A DNA stretch of 64,000 nucleotides from DASQPA01 sp963757335 (GCA_963757335.1 CAVWRJ010000025.1:496001-560000), one strand, 5' to 3'. Positions 44,638 through 53,043 are shown, counted from the first letter of the stretch. The notes: generated by a model not told the origin, from the letters alone. Translations and numbers: made by a program.

Positions 44638-45246
44638 ATGGGCAGGCGAAAGAGAATCGAGATCCTACTCAGGTACGCGGAGGAGGTCCAGTTTGAGGAA
44701 GTGCGCCAGGACTACGAGACTGCCGTTCAGACGCGATCGGTACCAGAGTTCCTCCCGATCCGAATCAAGAACCTCTGTGAGAATCTGCGATCCGCCCTCG
44801 ACTATATCGCCCAAGACTTGTGGGACGTTTACGGAAATAAGGGAGCGGCTCGTCCGAATGTCTACTTCCCTATTAGGAGAAGCCTGGGCGAATACGTGAA
44901 ATACATGAACAACGTATTCCCCGATCTAAAGCCTAAGAACCTTGGGTTATGGAAATTCCTTGAACGCATGCAACCCATACCAGGTTCCAGTGAGCGGTGG
45001 TTGGGTGACTTCAACAAGCTCAACAACCGGAACAAGCATTTTGACTTGGTCTTACATACATCAAGATCGGCGCCCGTTGGGCACCCGAACGCCGACAAAC
45101 TCGGCGCCGTTGTACACCTTGATGAGCAGACCAACGAGTGGACTGAGTTTCGCTTCATTGAACCCGACGTAAACGCCCTTATGCTGATTCATTCAGCTGT
45201 CGTTGGCGTGGAGTATATCGAACTTGAGGTGTCCGGGTTGTTGTAG
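44638..45246 (+). CDS. Hypothetical HEPN-like protein, gene cassette 3
   Basis: 202 aa, helical. Contains ENLRSALDYIAQDLWDVYG (about residues 48-66) and later FNKLNNRNKHFDL with R131-N132-K133-H134. A helix with L-R-x-A-L-D-Y followed by an N-R-x-K-H turn is common in uncharacterised HEPN-like/abortive-infection-type proteins; the spacing is shorter than canonical R-x4-6-H, so this is tentative. ATG 44638 is preferred to an upstream TTG that lies within the attC-like site; it begins 12 bp after that site, normal for a cassette. Confidence 0.65.
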   Translation: MGRRKRIEILLRYAEEVQFEEVRQDYETAVQTRSVPEFLPIRIKNLCENLRSALDYIAQDLWDVYGNKGAARPNVYFPIRRSLGEYVKYMNNVFPDLKPKNLGLWKFLERMQPIPGSSERWLGDFNKLNNRNKHFDLVLHTSRSAPVGHPNADKLGAVVHLDEQTNEWTEFRFIEPDVNALMLIHSAVVGVEYIELEVSGLL

Positions 45247-45258
45247 TGGTAATAGTCC

Positions 45259-45327
45259 ACACAACCCCGGCCTCAACCGGACGGCACCCATACGCGGCGC
45301 CGCACGGTTGGTCCAAAGGCGTTGGAC
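45259..45327 (+). other. attC-like recombination site 3
   Basis: 69 bp, 12 bp after the stop of cassette gene 3. ACACAAC (45259-45265), inner arms CAACCGGACGGC and GCCGCACGGTTG paired except for a 2x2 internal bulge as in genuine attC sites, then GGCGTTGGAC with a perfect GTTRRRY box (45321-45327). Confidence 0.45.
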
Positions 45328-45446
45328 GCCCTGAGACGGTCGGCATGTTCAAGCTCTTCGCGGAGCTCATCGCCTTCCATCTCGACGCCCAGGAGAGCCT
45401 GCGGGCGAGCGACGCCGAGCGACGCGAGGAGAGGCGGACGGTGGGT
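45321..45446 (+). pseudogene. Fragment of a sensor histidine kinase gene
   Basis: The frame reads RPETVGMFKLFAELIAFHLD, then AQESLRASDAERREERRT. In my knowledge of the family this resembles the linker between a GAF domain and the histidine-phosphotransfer helix of sensor kinases (LFAELIAFHLDAQE, then A-S-x-A ... E-R-R-T). Nothing of the GAF or catalytic domains remains. It starts right at the third attC-like site. Confidence 0.35.
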
Positions 45447-45688
45447 GCCATGCGTTTCTTGAGTTTCTTGAGAGCAAAGGTGGGGTTGTGCATAGCCGCA
45501 GGGCAAATTTGGAGCTCCTGTGACTGCACGAGAGTTACTTCTCGGAGTTTTGGCTGGGGGTGCTCTACGAATCTGCCGCCGATCCCGACACGATCCCGAC
45601 ACTCTTTAACGAGATCTCTCTTACCCGGCGCTGACAGGCTCAGATCTCTCACCCAGGCTTCGACCGATCCTTCGAGCGAGTCCCGACT

Positions 45689-45895
45689 TCAGGGCGAGGC
45701 GGTCACGAAAGGCAGCCCAGGTGGAAAACACCCCACGGGTAAAGGAGCGGTCAGGTCGCCTGCTTTCAGGCTCTCCGCGACTTCCCGGAAGGCGACGAGG
45801 AATCGAGAATAGGCTTCTTGGAAGAGCTTGCGGGCGCTCTTGGTGAAAGCGTGGAAGAAGGGGGCCGGGGACTGGAACCGCGGGGTGCCAGGTGA
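45689..45895 (-). pseudogene. C-terminal fragment of a REP-associated-type transposase
   Basis: Minus-strand frame reads FFHAFTKSARKLFQEAYSRF, VAFREVAESLKAGDL and VGCFPPGLPFV, then a stop at 45689. The F-P-P-x-L-P-F-V ending after a Leu/Ala-rich helix is typical of the C-terminus of Y1/REP-associated transposase-like proteins. The catalytic N-terminal domain (HUH motif) is absent; upstream sequence in this frame is not transposase-like. Confidence 0.4.
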
Positions 45896-46028
45896 ACGGC
45901 GCGGGCGGGCGGGCAGTGCAAGCCTCTCTGCTGCATTGACCAGCTGCAGATGGCTATCTTCGTCTCGGAATGAGGCCTGATTTCTCTCTCGCCGAGAGGG
46001 TTTCACCTCTTGGGTGCCGGCCGCCGCG

Positions 46029-46331
46029 TCACAGCTCTGGAGCGGTGCCGCGGCTGGTGTGCCAAAACGCGACGACTTCGACGATTTCGGGAGAGACCGC
46101 CCGGTAGTAGAGGAAGTAATGCACTCGCCCGAGATGAAGGCGTCGCAGCCCTTCGACTCGCGGATCGTGGGCGGGAGCCCCTGCGTAGGGATCGGTGGAG
46201 ATCAGGTCGAATCCGCGCTCGACCTCGCGACCTAGGAGGTCCGGGACCGCAGGTCGGTTGGTGTGCCACCACTTCGCTGCCTTGCGGATCTGGCGAGCGG
46301 CGTTCGCGGACACGCGGAGAGCGTGCCTCAA
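46029..46331 (-). CDS. ParE/RelE-family toxin
   Basis: 100 aa from a TTG start 2 bp after the antitoxin stop. Family pattern: LRVSANAARQIRKAAKWW, GREVERGFDLISTDPYAGAP, LRRLHLGRVHYFLYYRAVSP, IVEVVAFWHTSRG. This is the type II toxin fold of plasmid-stabilisation ParE proteins (gyrase poison) or RelE-like (mRNA cleavage); ParE is favoured by the sequence pattern. The gene order antitoxin then toxin, nearly touching, is standard. Located at the right end of the island. Confidence 0.85.
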   Translation of the reverse strand: MRHALRVSANAARQIRKAAKWWHTNRPAVPDLLGREVERGFDLISTDPYAGAPAHDPRVEGLRRLHLGRVHYFLYYRAVSPEIVEVVAFWHTSRGTAPEL

Positions 46332-46333
46332 TG

Positions 46334-46546
46334 CTATCGAAGCTCGTCGAGAAGCTGCTGCCCGTCCACCCAGTCGCCGCGAGCGATCTGGTCCATCGAT
46401 TCCCGGATGAAAGCCACCTCGTCCTCGGAGAGGTCGAAACCCTCTTCGGCCTCGGGGATGAGCACGGTGACCGTGGAACCCTCTTCGAGGAGGCCCTCTG
46501 GGAGATCGAGTTGACCTCGGACGACCTTTGCCGTCAGCATCTTCAT
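46334..46546 (-). CDS. Antitoxin of the ParE-type pair
   Basis: 70 aa: MKMLTAKVVRGQLDLPEGLL, then EEGSTVTVLIPEAEEGFDLS and a toxin-binding helix DEVAFIRESMDQIARGDWVDGQQLL. The N-terminal beta part resembles short AbrB/SpoVT-like or uncharacterised antitoxins partnering ParE. The frame stays open upstream through the tandem-repeat array to 47080, but the true start is ATG 46546 (or 46540). It neutralises the toxin and probably autoregulates the pair. Confidence 0.75.
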   Translation of the reverse strand: MKMLTAKVVRGQLDLPEGLLEEGSTVTVLIPEAEEGFDLSEDEVAFIRESMDQIARGDWVDGQQLLDELR

Positions 46547-46765
46547 AGAGGCATCATACCCCGGGGCCGGGGACTTCTTGGAACGCTTCGGGCGGTCGTG
46601 GGGGTGCTGGTCCTGAATCGCGGTCGGGCCGAGCACCGGAGCTCCCGTCGCCGCGCGGACTGCTGCAGCTCGGGCCTCGATCTGTTCGACCCCCGAGAGT
46701 GCCAGCCTCTTGCCCTGGACTCCGGTTACGCCCCTCCGGCCTGGCGCCAAGGGACTCGGTTTGCC

Positions 46766-47100
46766 GACCCCGTATCTCAGACTCTGCGCCCCCGTACTCT
46801 GAGCCTGCGCTCCCGTGTCTCTGGCCTGGAGACCCGTGTTCTCTGTGTCTGAGCGCCCCGTGTCTCGGACGCTGCGCCCCCGTGTCTCTGAGTCTGAGCC
46901 CCCGTGTCTCGGACTCTGCGCCCCCGTGTCTCTGGCTTGGAGATCCGTATCTCGGACCTTGCGCCCCCGTATCTCCGAGTCGGAGTCCCCGTATCTCGGG
47001 TCTGGAGACCCGTATCTCTGACTTTGAGACGTCTCGCTCACGCTTGGAGAGCCGTATCTCGGATCTGGATCTACCTGCACATGGCTTGGAGCGCCGTGGT
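46766..47100. repeat. Imperfect tandem repeat array, 21-22 bp unit, about 15 units
   Basis: Successive units resemble GCCCCCGTGTCTCGGACTCTG with CCGT[AG]TCT as the most constant part and alternating ends CTGC, CTGA or TGGA. There are about 15 units from 46766 with decay towards 47080-47100. No unique spacers, so not CRISPR. On the minus strand it translates as degenerate R-D-T-G / R-Y-G-S repeats, with no sign of selection for protein. Confidence 0.85.
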
Positions 47101-47113
47101 TGAAGAGGGGCGA

Positions 47114-47194
47114 TTACTGCTCCTCGAGAGCCTGAACGGCGAAGCGGCGCGGGGGCTCCTTAAGGAGAGGGGATCGATCGTCCCTGAAATTTAG
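47114..47194 (+). pseudogene. Remnant of an S46 peptidase C-terminus (right island border)
   Basis: Reads LLLLESLNGEAARGLLKERG and stops at 47194, matching ILDSLNGEAARGVLKEMG at the end of the S46 gene at 39416-41581. The DNA AGCCTGAACGGCGAAGCGGC is one base different from the intact gene. Nothing upstream of it belongs to the family, so a border fragment survives. Confidence 0.7.
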
Positions 47195-48542
47195 CGCGTG
47201 GTGAGCACGGCGGAGCCTGGCGCCAGATCCACCGTCCGCCAGGGCAGAAGATCCGGAGGGGAGTGCTCGGCGGCGGCGCGAGCCCCTACCAGCAGGCGTT
47301 CCGGCCCGCCGAGGAGCGCCCACGGGAAGGTTCAACACCAGGTGGTCGGCCCGGCGCTCGACGGTGACCGGATGACCGGGCAGGACTCGTCCCTGGTCGA
47401 GCACCGTGCAGCCGCCGATCTCACCGGAACGGCCGGCGTTCCAACGGAGCTCCAGCTTGGGCATCGCGGCGAAAGAGCGGTCGGCCCGGTACCCGAAGAC
47501 GAAGAGAGATTTGCCGGCACCCTTCGGCCGGCCGCCCTGGAGCGCCAGCGCGATCTCCACCCGTTCGCCGTTGCGGCGTATCTCGGGCTCCTTCGCCGGA
47601 AGCTTCTCCGTAATCTCGGAAGCGCGTACGAAGGGCAGCAGGTGCCGTGCGCCGGATCGCCATTGGCTGCGATGGGCAGCGAGGGCCTGGAGCTTCTGCG
47701 CCACCTCTCTCGGGGTCAAGCCCCAGCTCTGCCAGGTCTCCTCCCTGGCGAGCGCCTTGGGAGGGGTCGCCGGCTCGCCGGGATGGTAGCCGCTCTCCGG
47801 CCAGCCCGGGAAGTGAACGAGGTAAGGGTGGAGCTCCGCATCGACTTTCCCGGCCAGGTCCCAGAGAGCGATCTGGGTGAACAGGTAGAGGGCGGCGTGG
47901 TCCGGATGACGATCGGCCGGGTGCGAGACGAACACCTGAGTGGGGCGCAGGCGGGTGAGGAGCTCCGTCAGATCGGCCAGCACCTCCTCCCCTTTGTAGG
48001 GCGCACCGGGACGGAACGCCGTCGGGTAGGGGACCGCCCGCGCCCGGGTGAGCCGCCCGTGACCCGCTGGGCTCTTGCCCCAATGGGATGTCCAGAGGTC
48101 GAGAGTACCGCCGTCCGGATAGCCGAGAAAAGTGAGATCGGCGGCGGGAACCCCCAGGATCCGGTCGGCGGCGAGGGCCTCCTGCCGCCGCACTTCCCCC
48201 ATCGCCCGCACGGCGGACGGCGCCACCACCAGGTGCAGGCGGTAGGTCAGGAACGACCCTTCGTTCAAGTCGCCGTAGGTGAGGAAGACGACGGCGACCG
48301 GGATGCCGCGAGCGACCGCCTGCTGCACCACGCCGCCGCAGCCCAGAACCTCGTCGTCCGGGTGGGGAGCGAGGATCAGGATGCGGTCGTTCGGCGTCAG
48401 CTCCTGCTCGGCAGGCAACGTAGATGGCAGAGGAGGAGGCGCGGGACGCGGCCATCGCCGGCATGCCTCCCCCACTCGCGAAAAGTAGGCAGAGAGCGGC
48501 GACGAGCCGGGCGGACAGGCGCCGCGCGCTTCCTTGCTTCAT
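47191..48542 (-). CDS. PIG-L (LmbE-like) deacetylase, secreted, two frame breaks
   Basis: Zinc-dependent N-acetyl-sugar deacetylase family. The AHPDDE zinc motif (ILAPHPDDEVLGCGG), LTYGDLNEGSF and SHPADRHPDHAAL are intact in the main frame. The signal peptide MKQGSARRLSARLVAALCLL starts at ATG 48542 in a neighbouring frame; a base is missing near 48430-48450. At the 3' end one extra base in the CCC at 47319-47321 shifts the frame; corrected, it ends GSAVLTTR with TAA at 47191-47193. Uncorrected, it would run to 47114 through the S46 remnant. Exported LmbE-like proteins act on cell-surface or extracellular sugars; substrate unknown. Confidence 0.82.
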
Positions 48543-48561
48543 GAACAGCCGGGCACCTTCT

Positions 48562-51501
48562 CTACCGGGGCAGATCGTTCCAGTTGAGGATCACGTTGTA
48601 GACGAATCGGAAGTCGGCATGGTTGAGGTAGCGGTGCAGGGGATTGAAGGCGAAGAGGATCACCCGCCCCTTCCCCACCGGCAGGTCGAGGATCGCCGGC
48701 TTGCCGTCGACCGCGTCCTTACCTTTTACGAACCCCGAGAGGAGGAGGTCTCGCTTCTCTTTCGTCGGGGTGGGCAGCGGCTCGGAGGGCCTGGCGGCAG
48801 GAGCCGCCGGTTTGGGCTGCGCGTCGGCATCCTCGACCTCGAAGTCTCCGGACGCCTTCGCGGCAGCCGCGCTCCCCTTCTCCCCCTTCTCCTCCTCCCG
48901 CGCCGGCACCTCCTTGGTGCCGAACTGGAGCACGGCGAAGCCGCGGTCCTCGTCGCGCACGTCCCAGATGGGGCCGTTGCCACGGAAGATGGCGGGAAAC
49001 TCCCCGTAGCCGTAGACGATCGGATGGAGCGGTTTCAAGACCTTGGCCTGGAGCTCCGAGCCGGGGGTGTTGAAAGTCCCGCTCGCCCGCGTCACCCGGC
49101 GGAGCAGGCCGCCGTCCACGGCGAGGGTGCCGGCGTTGCCCAGGGTGACGAGAACGCCGCCGCCCTCGACGAACTCCTGGAGGTGCTGCAGCCCAAGGAA
49201 GCCCATCCCGCCGGTGATGTCCGGCGAGGCGTCCGGAATACCTTGGCTGGGGAACTCCGGGGTTTTGGTGTAGGGCAGCGGCCCGAAACGCGGGTCGATG
49301 CCTTGCACCAGACCGGCGAAGTCGCCGTTGGCGTTGGGAAAGAGGATGACGTCGAAGCGCTCGGCGAGGCCGCCGCGGCGGAGGTCCTCGGGGGCGATCA
49401 GGGTGTAGGGGACCTTCTCCTGGTCGAGGGTGTAGCGGACCCAGCCGGCGTCCTGGGTGTCGGTCCAGGTGTGGAGGACGGCGAGGCGCGGCAGGTCGAC
49501 CAGGTGGCGATGGACCTCGGGGAGCGCCCCCGCCGGCGCCGCGGTGAAGTCGAGCCCGGTCGCCGCCGCCACCTCCTCGACCGCCGAGCGTGGCGCCTGG
49601 ACGATCCAGCTCCCGGCCGGATAGGTCACGCCTCTCACCTCGAACGGCGCCTCGGCGGCGTCGACCTGGTGACTCCCCAGGAGGAGCCGGGCGCGGAGGA
49701 AGGCGTTCTGGCCGGTGTCGCGCAGGAGGAAGGCGTCCCCGGCCCCCTCGACCCGGCCGCGCGGCGTCACATCCTCCCCCACGGCTTCCATGGCGGCGTC
49801 GGCGGGATTGAAAATCTTCTTGTCGTCGATCCTGCTCCCCTCGACGCCGTAGAGAAGCGGCCAGGTCCAACCCACGTCGTCGTAGGGGGTGTTGGGCTCG
49901 TCCTCGGGAAACTTCTGCACTTCGAGGAGGGTCTTGGCAGCGCTCCCGTACGGCTGATCCGTCCGCACCACGTAGCTCCCCGCCGGATAGCTCTTGCCGC
50001 CAAAATGGGCCGGCTGGGTGAGGCGCTGGACCTCGACATGCTGGGCGCGCAGCTGGTTCACCAGGTAGGCGAGGCGTCCGGCATCCCGCTGCTCGGCCGG
50101 AAAGATCCAGGCGTAGGGGGCCTCGGTGCGCCCCTTGGTCAGCGAGCGATCCCCCTTGACCCAGAAGTCGAAGAGCAGCTCCTGGCGATGGAGGGCGGCA
50201 TAGGAGAGGCTCGAGAGGACGCCCGCCTCCATGTAGTTGGTGTTGTTGCGCAGCGACCAGCGGAGCTTCTTCTTCGGTGGCCACGGGCGATACCACTGGA
50301 CCTCGGTGACCGGGTGTCCGGCGAAGCGGGCCTTGTCGAGCTTGCGCTCGTAGGTGCCGGCCGAGGCGTTGCCGAAGGTCTCGTAGAAGCGGCCGGTCGA
50401 GTTGTGGAGGTTGGCGACCGACAGCATGTAGCCGGGCCACCAGCCGTCGAAGAAGCCCCAGACCCAGACCCCGGGCAGCCCCTGGGCCGCGAGCGCCCCG
50501 GCGTCGTGGTGGGCGAGCTCGGTCCACTCGTTGATCGCCACCGGGTCGATGGCGCTGTTGTAGGGGCCGTACCCGGTCATGACATAGAGGAGCGGGATCG
50601 ACTCGTGGAGGTCGTGCATCACCTGCGGGTGATAGGTCCAGAAGGCGTCGTCGACGGCGCGCGACAGGGCGAGGGCGCGCTGCATGCCGTCGCGGTTGTT
50701 GTCGTGGAGAGCGTAGTGGCCCCAGTAGGGGGGCGAGAGGAATTCGGACAGCTCCTCGTAGGGGAGGTCCTTGCCGCGCACGTTCCGGTAGTACCAGTCG
50801 ACCACGCGGTCGCGGCCGTCGACCTCGACCACCGGGGTGATGAGGACGACGGCGTTCTCGCGGATCGCCTGGATCTCCGGCTTCTCCGAGACCGCCAACC
50901 GGTAGGCGAGCTCCATCAGCATCTCGGGGCTGCCGGTCTCGGTCGAGTGGATGCCGCCGGTCAGGTAGTAGAAGACCTTACCCTCCGAGGCGAGCCCGCG
51001 GGCCGCTTCGCGCGAGGTCCGCCGGGGATCGGCCAGGCGGGAGGTGATCGACTTGTAGCGATCGAGATCCTTCAGGTTGGCGGCGTCGGAGACCTGGACG
51101 AGGAGGATCTCCCGCCCCTCCTCGCTGGTGCCGATCGTCTCCACCCGCACCCGGTCGGTCGCCTGGGCGAGGCGGCGGTAGTAATCGTAGATCTGCGCCG
51201 TCCGCGACAGCTCGTCCGGCGCTCCCACCAGATGCCCCAGCACCTTGCCCGGCGAGGGGACGGTGGCGGAGTCGGGGACGTAGGCGACCGACTCGGCGAG
51301 GTACTCGGGAGCCGTCGTGTACTCGCGGATCTTCTCGACGCTCCCCGGCTCCGGCCGGTCGGGGGAGAAGGCGTTGGCGGCCGTGCCGGGAGCTTCTGCG
51401 GCGGGAGCCCCGGCCGGGGCCGGTTGTGCCAGGGCCGGCGCGGCCAGGGCCAGCATCGCCAGCATTGTCCAGGCCAGGGAACGGAACAGCCACCCTCTCA
51501 T
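48562..51501 (-). CDS. M14-family zinc carboxypeptidase, secreted
   Basis: 979 aa. Signal peptide ending ALAAPALAQ. The M14 zinc site is visible as H-x2-E in TGGIHSTETGSPEM (about residue 195) and the third ligand region in MHDLHESIPLLY (about 295); IGTSEEGREILLVQVSD is the typical strand before it. A long C-terminal part (about 500-979) includes a glutamine-amidotransferase-like segment (RFDVILFPNANGDFAGLVQG, EFVEGGGVLVTLGNAG, ending NPLHRYLNHADFRFVYNVIL), common in large secreted M14 proteins. Likely degrades extracellular peptides. Confidence 0.9.
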   Translation of the reverse strand: MRGWLFRSLAWTMLAMLALAAPALAQPAPAGAPAAEAPGTAANAFSPDRPEPGSVEKIREYTTAPEYLAESVAYVPDSATVPSPGKVLGHLVGAPDELSRTAQIYDYYRRLAQATDRVRVETIGTSEEGREILLVQVSDAANLKDLDRYKSITSRLADPRRTSREAARGLASEGKVFYYLTGGIHSTETGSPEMLMELAYRLAVSEKPEIQAIRENAVVLITPVVEVDGRDRVVDWYYRNVRGKDLPYEELSEFLSPPYWGHYALHDNNRDGMQRALALSRAVDDAFWTYHPQVMHDLHESIPLLYVMTGYGPYNSAIDPVAINEWTELAHHDAGALAAQGLPGVWVWGFFDGWWPGYMLSVANLHNSTGRFYETFGNASAGTYERKLDKARFAGHPVTEVQWYRPWPPKKKLRWSLRNNTNYMEAGVLSSLSYAALHRQELLFDFWVKGDRSLTKGRTEAPYAWIFPAEQRDAGRLAYLVNQLRAQHVEVQRLTQPAHFGGKSYPAGSYVVRTDQPYGSAAKTLLEVQKFPEDEPNTPYDDVGWTWPLLYGVEGSRIDDKKIFNPADAAMEAVGEDVTPRGRVEGAGDAFLLRDTGQNAFLRARLLLGSHQVDAAEAPFEVRGVTYPAGSWIVQAPRSAVEEVAAATGLDFTAAPAGALPEVHRHLVDLPRLAVLHTWTDTQDAGWVRYTLDQEKVPYTLIAPEDLRRGGLAERFDVILFPNANGDFAGLVQGIDPRFGPLPYTKTPEFPSQGIPDASPDITGGMGFLGLQHLQEFVEGGGVLVTLGNAGTLAVDGGLLRRVTRASGTFNTPGSELQAKVLKPLHPIVYGYGEFPAIFRGNGPIWDVRDEDRGFAVLQFGTKEVPAREEEKGEKGSAAAAKASGDFEVEDADAQPKPAAPAARPSEPLPTPTKEKRDLLLSGFVKGKDAVDGKPAILDLPVGKGRVILFAFNPLHRYLNHADFRFVYNVILNWNDLPR

Positions 51502-51552
51502 CGAAACCTCCCGTCGGCGTTCAGGTAGGACCTCAAGCGATCGGAGCGAATC

Positions 51553-52896
51553 CTAACGCACCTTGACCACCACCAGCGTGATGTCGTCGGCCTGCTCGAC
51601 ATCGCCCTTGAAGTTCGAGAGGTCCTCCAGAACGGCGTCGCGGATGGCGCGGGCGCTCGGCTCGGCCACCCCGGCCACGGCGCGGGTGACCGTGCGCCTC
51701 AGGCGCTCGTCGCCGAACTCCTTGCCGAGGTGGCTCCGCGCCTCGAGCAGACCGTCGCTGTAGAGGACGAGGATGTCGCCGGTCTCGACCGGGACGACCT
51801 CCTCCTCGTAACGGGGTTCAAGCCAGGTGCCGAGCGGCAGCGCCCCCTTCCCCACCTCGACGAGCGTCCGCTGCCGGGCCGACCAGAGGAGGAGCGGCGG
51901 GTGGCCGGCGCTCGCCAGCGAAAGGGTGCCGCGGCCGCCGTCCAGGACGGCCACCAGGAGGGTGACGAAGGTGCGCCGGTCGGTCGTCCGCCGGACCATG
52001 CGGTGGAGCCGGCCGAGCACCTCGACGGGATGGTCGAGCTCGTCTTCCAGGAGGTAGAGGCAGCTCCGCACTCCGGAGAGCAGGAGACCGCTCGCCAGGC
52101 CGTGGCCGGAGACGTCGCCGACGACGAGGGCGAGGCGCTCCGGCCCGAGTTGGAAGTAGTCGTAGTAGTCCCCTCCCACCTCGGTGGCGGGCAACGACGC
52201 CCCGGCGAAATCGATCCAGGCGACCTCGGGGGCGGCCTGGGGCAGCATGGCGAGCTGGATCTTCCGGGCATACTCGATCTCCTCGCGCATGCGGAGCCGC
52301 TCGCGGCTCCGCCCGGCCTGCCGCCGCCACTCGACGAGAAAGATCCGCCGCCGCTGGGCGGTGATCCCCACCGCCACCGTCAGCGCCAGGACGATGACGA
52401 CCGAGGCACCGGTCAGGGTCCCCCCCAGGTTCATCGCCTCGGGTCTGCCGCTCCCCCGGTAGAGGAGGAGGAGGGCCGTGGCCCAGAAGGTGCCGAAGAG
52501 CAGGAAATACTCGGAAATCCGGAACCGGAAGAGGAGGAGAACGATGGGGAAGACGAAGCCCGCATAGACGACGCCGGACCCGTTGCCGCTCAGGGGGATG
52601 ACGAGGAAGACCAGCTCGAGGAGAATTGTGAGGACGTTGACCCGGCGGAAGTGGCGCTCGAAGAAGTCGTTGTCGCGGAGAGCGAAAAAGGCGAAGACGA
52701 GCAGGAGGTTGCCCGCCGCGCCGAGCCCATGCCAGAGGTCGCGCTCGACGATGGCGGCAATGGACAGGCCGAGCGCTGCGGCGGCGAAAAGGCCGAACAG
52801 GCGTTTGAGGACGACGTAGTTCTGGAGGTCGAACTGCTTCTGGACCGCCTCGCCCTCGGAGAGGAGGACGAGATCGTCCATGATCAGGGCTCTCAT
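51553..52896 (-). CDS. Membrane PP2C-type (SpoIIE/RsbU-like) phosphatase
   Basis: 447 aa. The N-terminal half has about six transmembrane segments (residues 30-190), then a coiled linker (RSRERLRMREEIEYARKIQLAMLP) and a PPM/SpoIIE phosphatase domain with metal-binding Asp residues in VGGDYYDYF, VVGDVSGHG, YSDGLLEARS and ADDITLVVV. Such enzymes dephosphorylate anti-sigma antagonists (STAS proteins) in partner-switching pathways. No partner gene is adjacent. Start ATG 52896; MDDLVL five codons later is an alternative. It lies downstream of the lanthipeptide-like gene on the same strand. Confidence 0.9.
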   Translation of the reverse strand: MRALIMDDLVLLSEGEAVQKQFDLQNYVVLKRLFGLFAAAALGLSIAAIVERDLWHGLGAAGNLLLVFAFFALRDNDFFERHFRRVNVLTILLELVFLVIPLSGNGSGVVYAGFVFPIVLLLFRFRISEYFLLFGTFWATALLLLYRGSGRPEAMNLGGTLTGASVVIVLALTVAVGITAQRRRIFLVEWRRQAGRSRERLRMREEIEYARKIQLAMLPQAAPEVAWIDFAGASLPATEVGGDYYDYFQLGPERLALVVGDVSGHGLASGLLLSGVRSCLYLLEDELDHPVEVLGRLHRMVRRTTDRRTFVTLLVAVLDGGRGTLSLASAGHPPLLLWSARQRTLVEVGKGALPLGTWLEPRYEEEVVPVETGDILVLYSDGLLEARSHLGKEFGDERLRRTVTRAVAGVAEPSARAIRDAVLEDLSNFKGDVEQADDITLVVVKVR

Positions 52897-52990
52897 GGCG
52901 GGCTGCTCGGCCCGCCGAGCGCCCTCCAGGGAGAGCTAGGCATGGCCGAAAGCCTATGGGAGTGGGAGGCCCGGCACAAGGGCGCAAGAC

Positions 52991-53020
52991 TTGGGCAGGC
53001 GAGAGAGCTCGCCTGCCCAA
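52991..53020. terminator. Perfect 13-bp hairpin, likely bidirectional terminator
   Basis: TTGGGCAGGCGAG-AGAG-CTCGCCTGCCCAA, 24 bp downstream of the small precursor peptide's stop codon on the minus strand. The T-tract is poor on both strands, so it may be a terminator or an RNA-stabilising repeat. Confidence 0.5.
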
Positions 53021-53043
53021 CCTCTATTTCCTGATGGATTCCC

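Noticed and set aside
45246..45812. 188-aa plus-strand frame after cassette 3
   Set aside because: It starts inside the attC-like site, changes character several times and contains only a short kinase-like fragment, so it is not a real gene.
46334..47080. 248-aa frame through the repeat array into the antitoxin
   Set aside because: The N-terminal 178 residues are the translated minisatellite and flanking DNA; only the last 70 residues form an antitoxin, with its own start.
46766..47100. CRISPR array
   Set aside because: Units follow each other without unique spacers, vary in sequence, and no cas genes are present.
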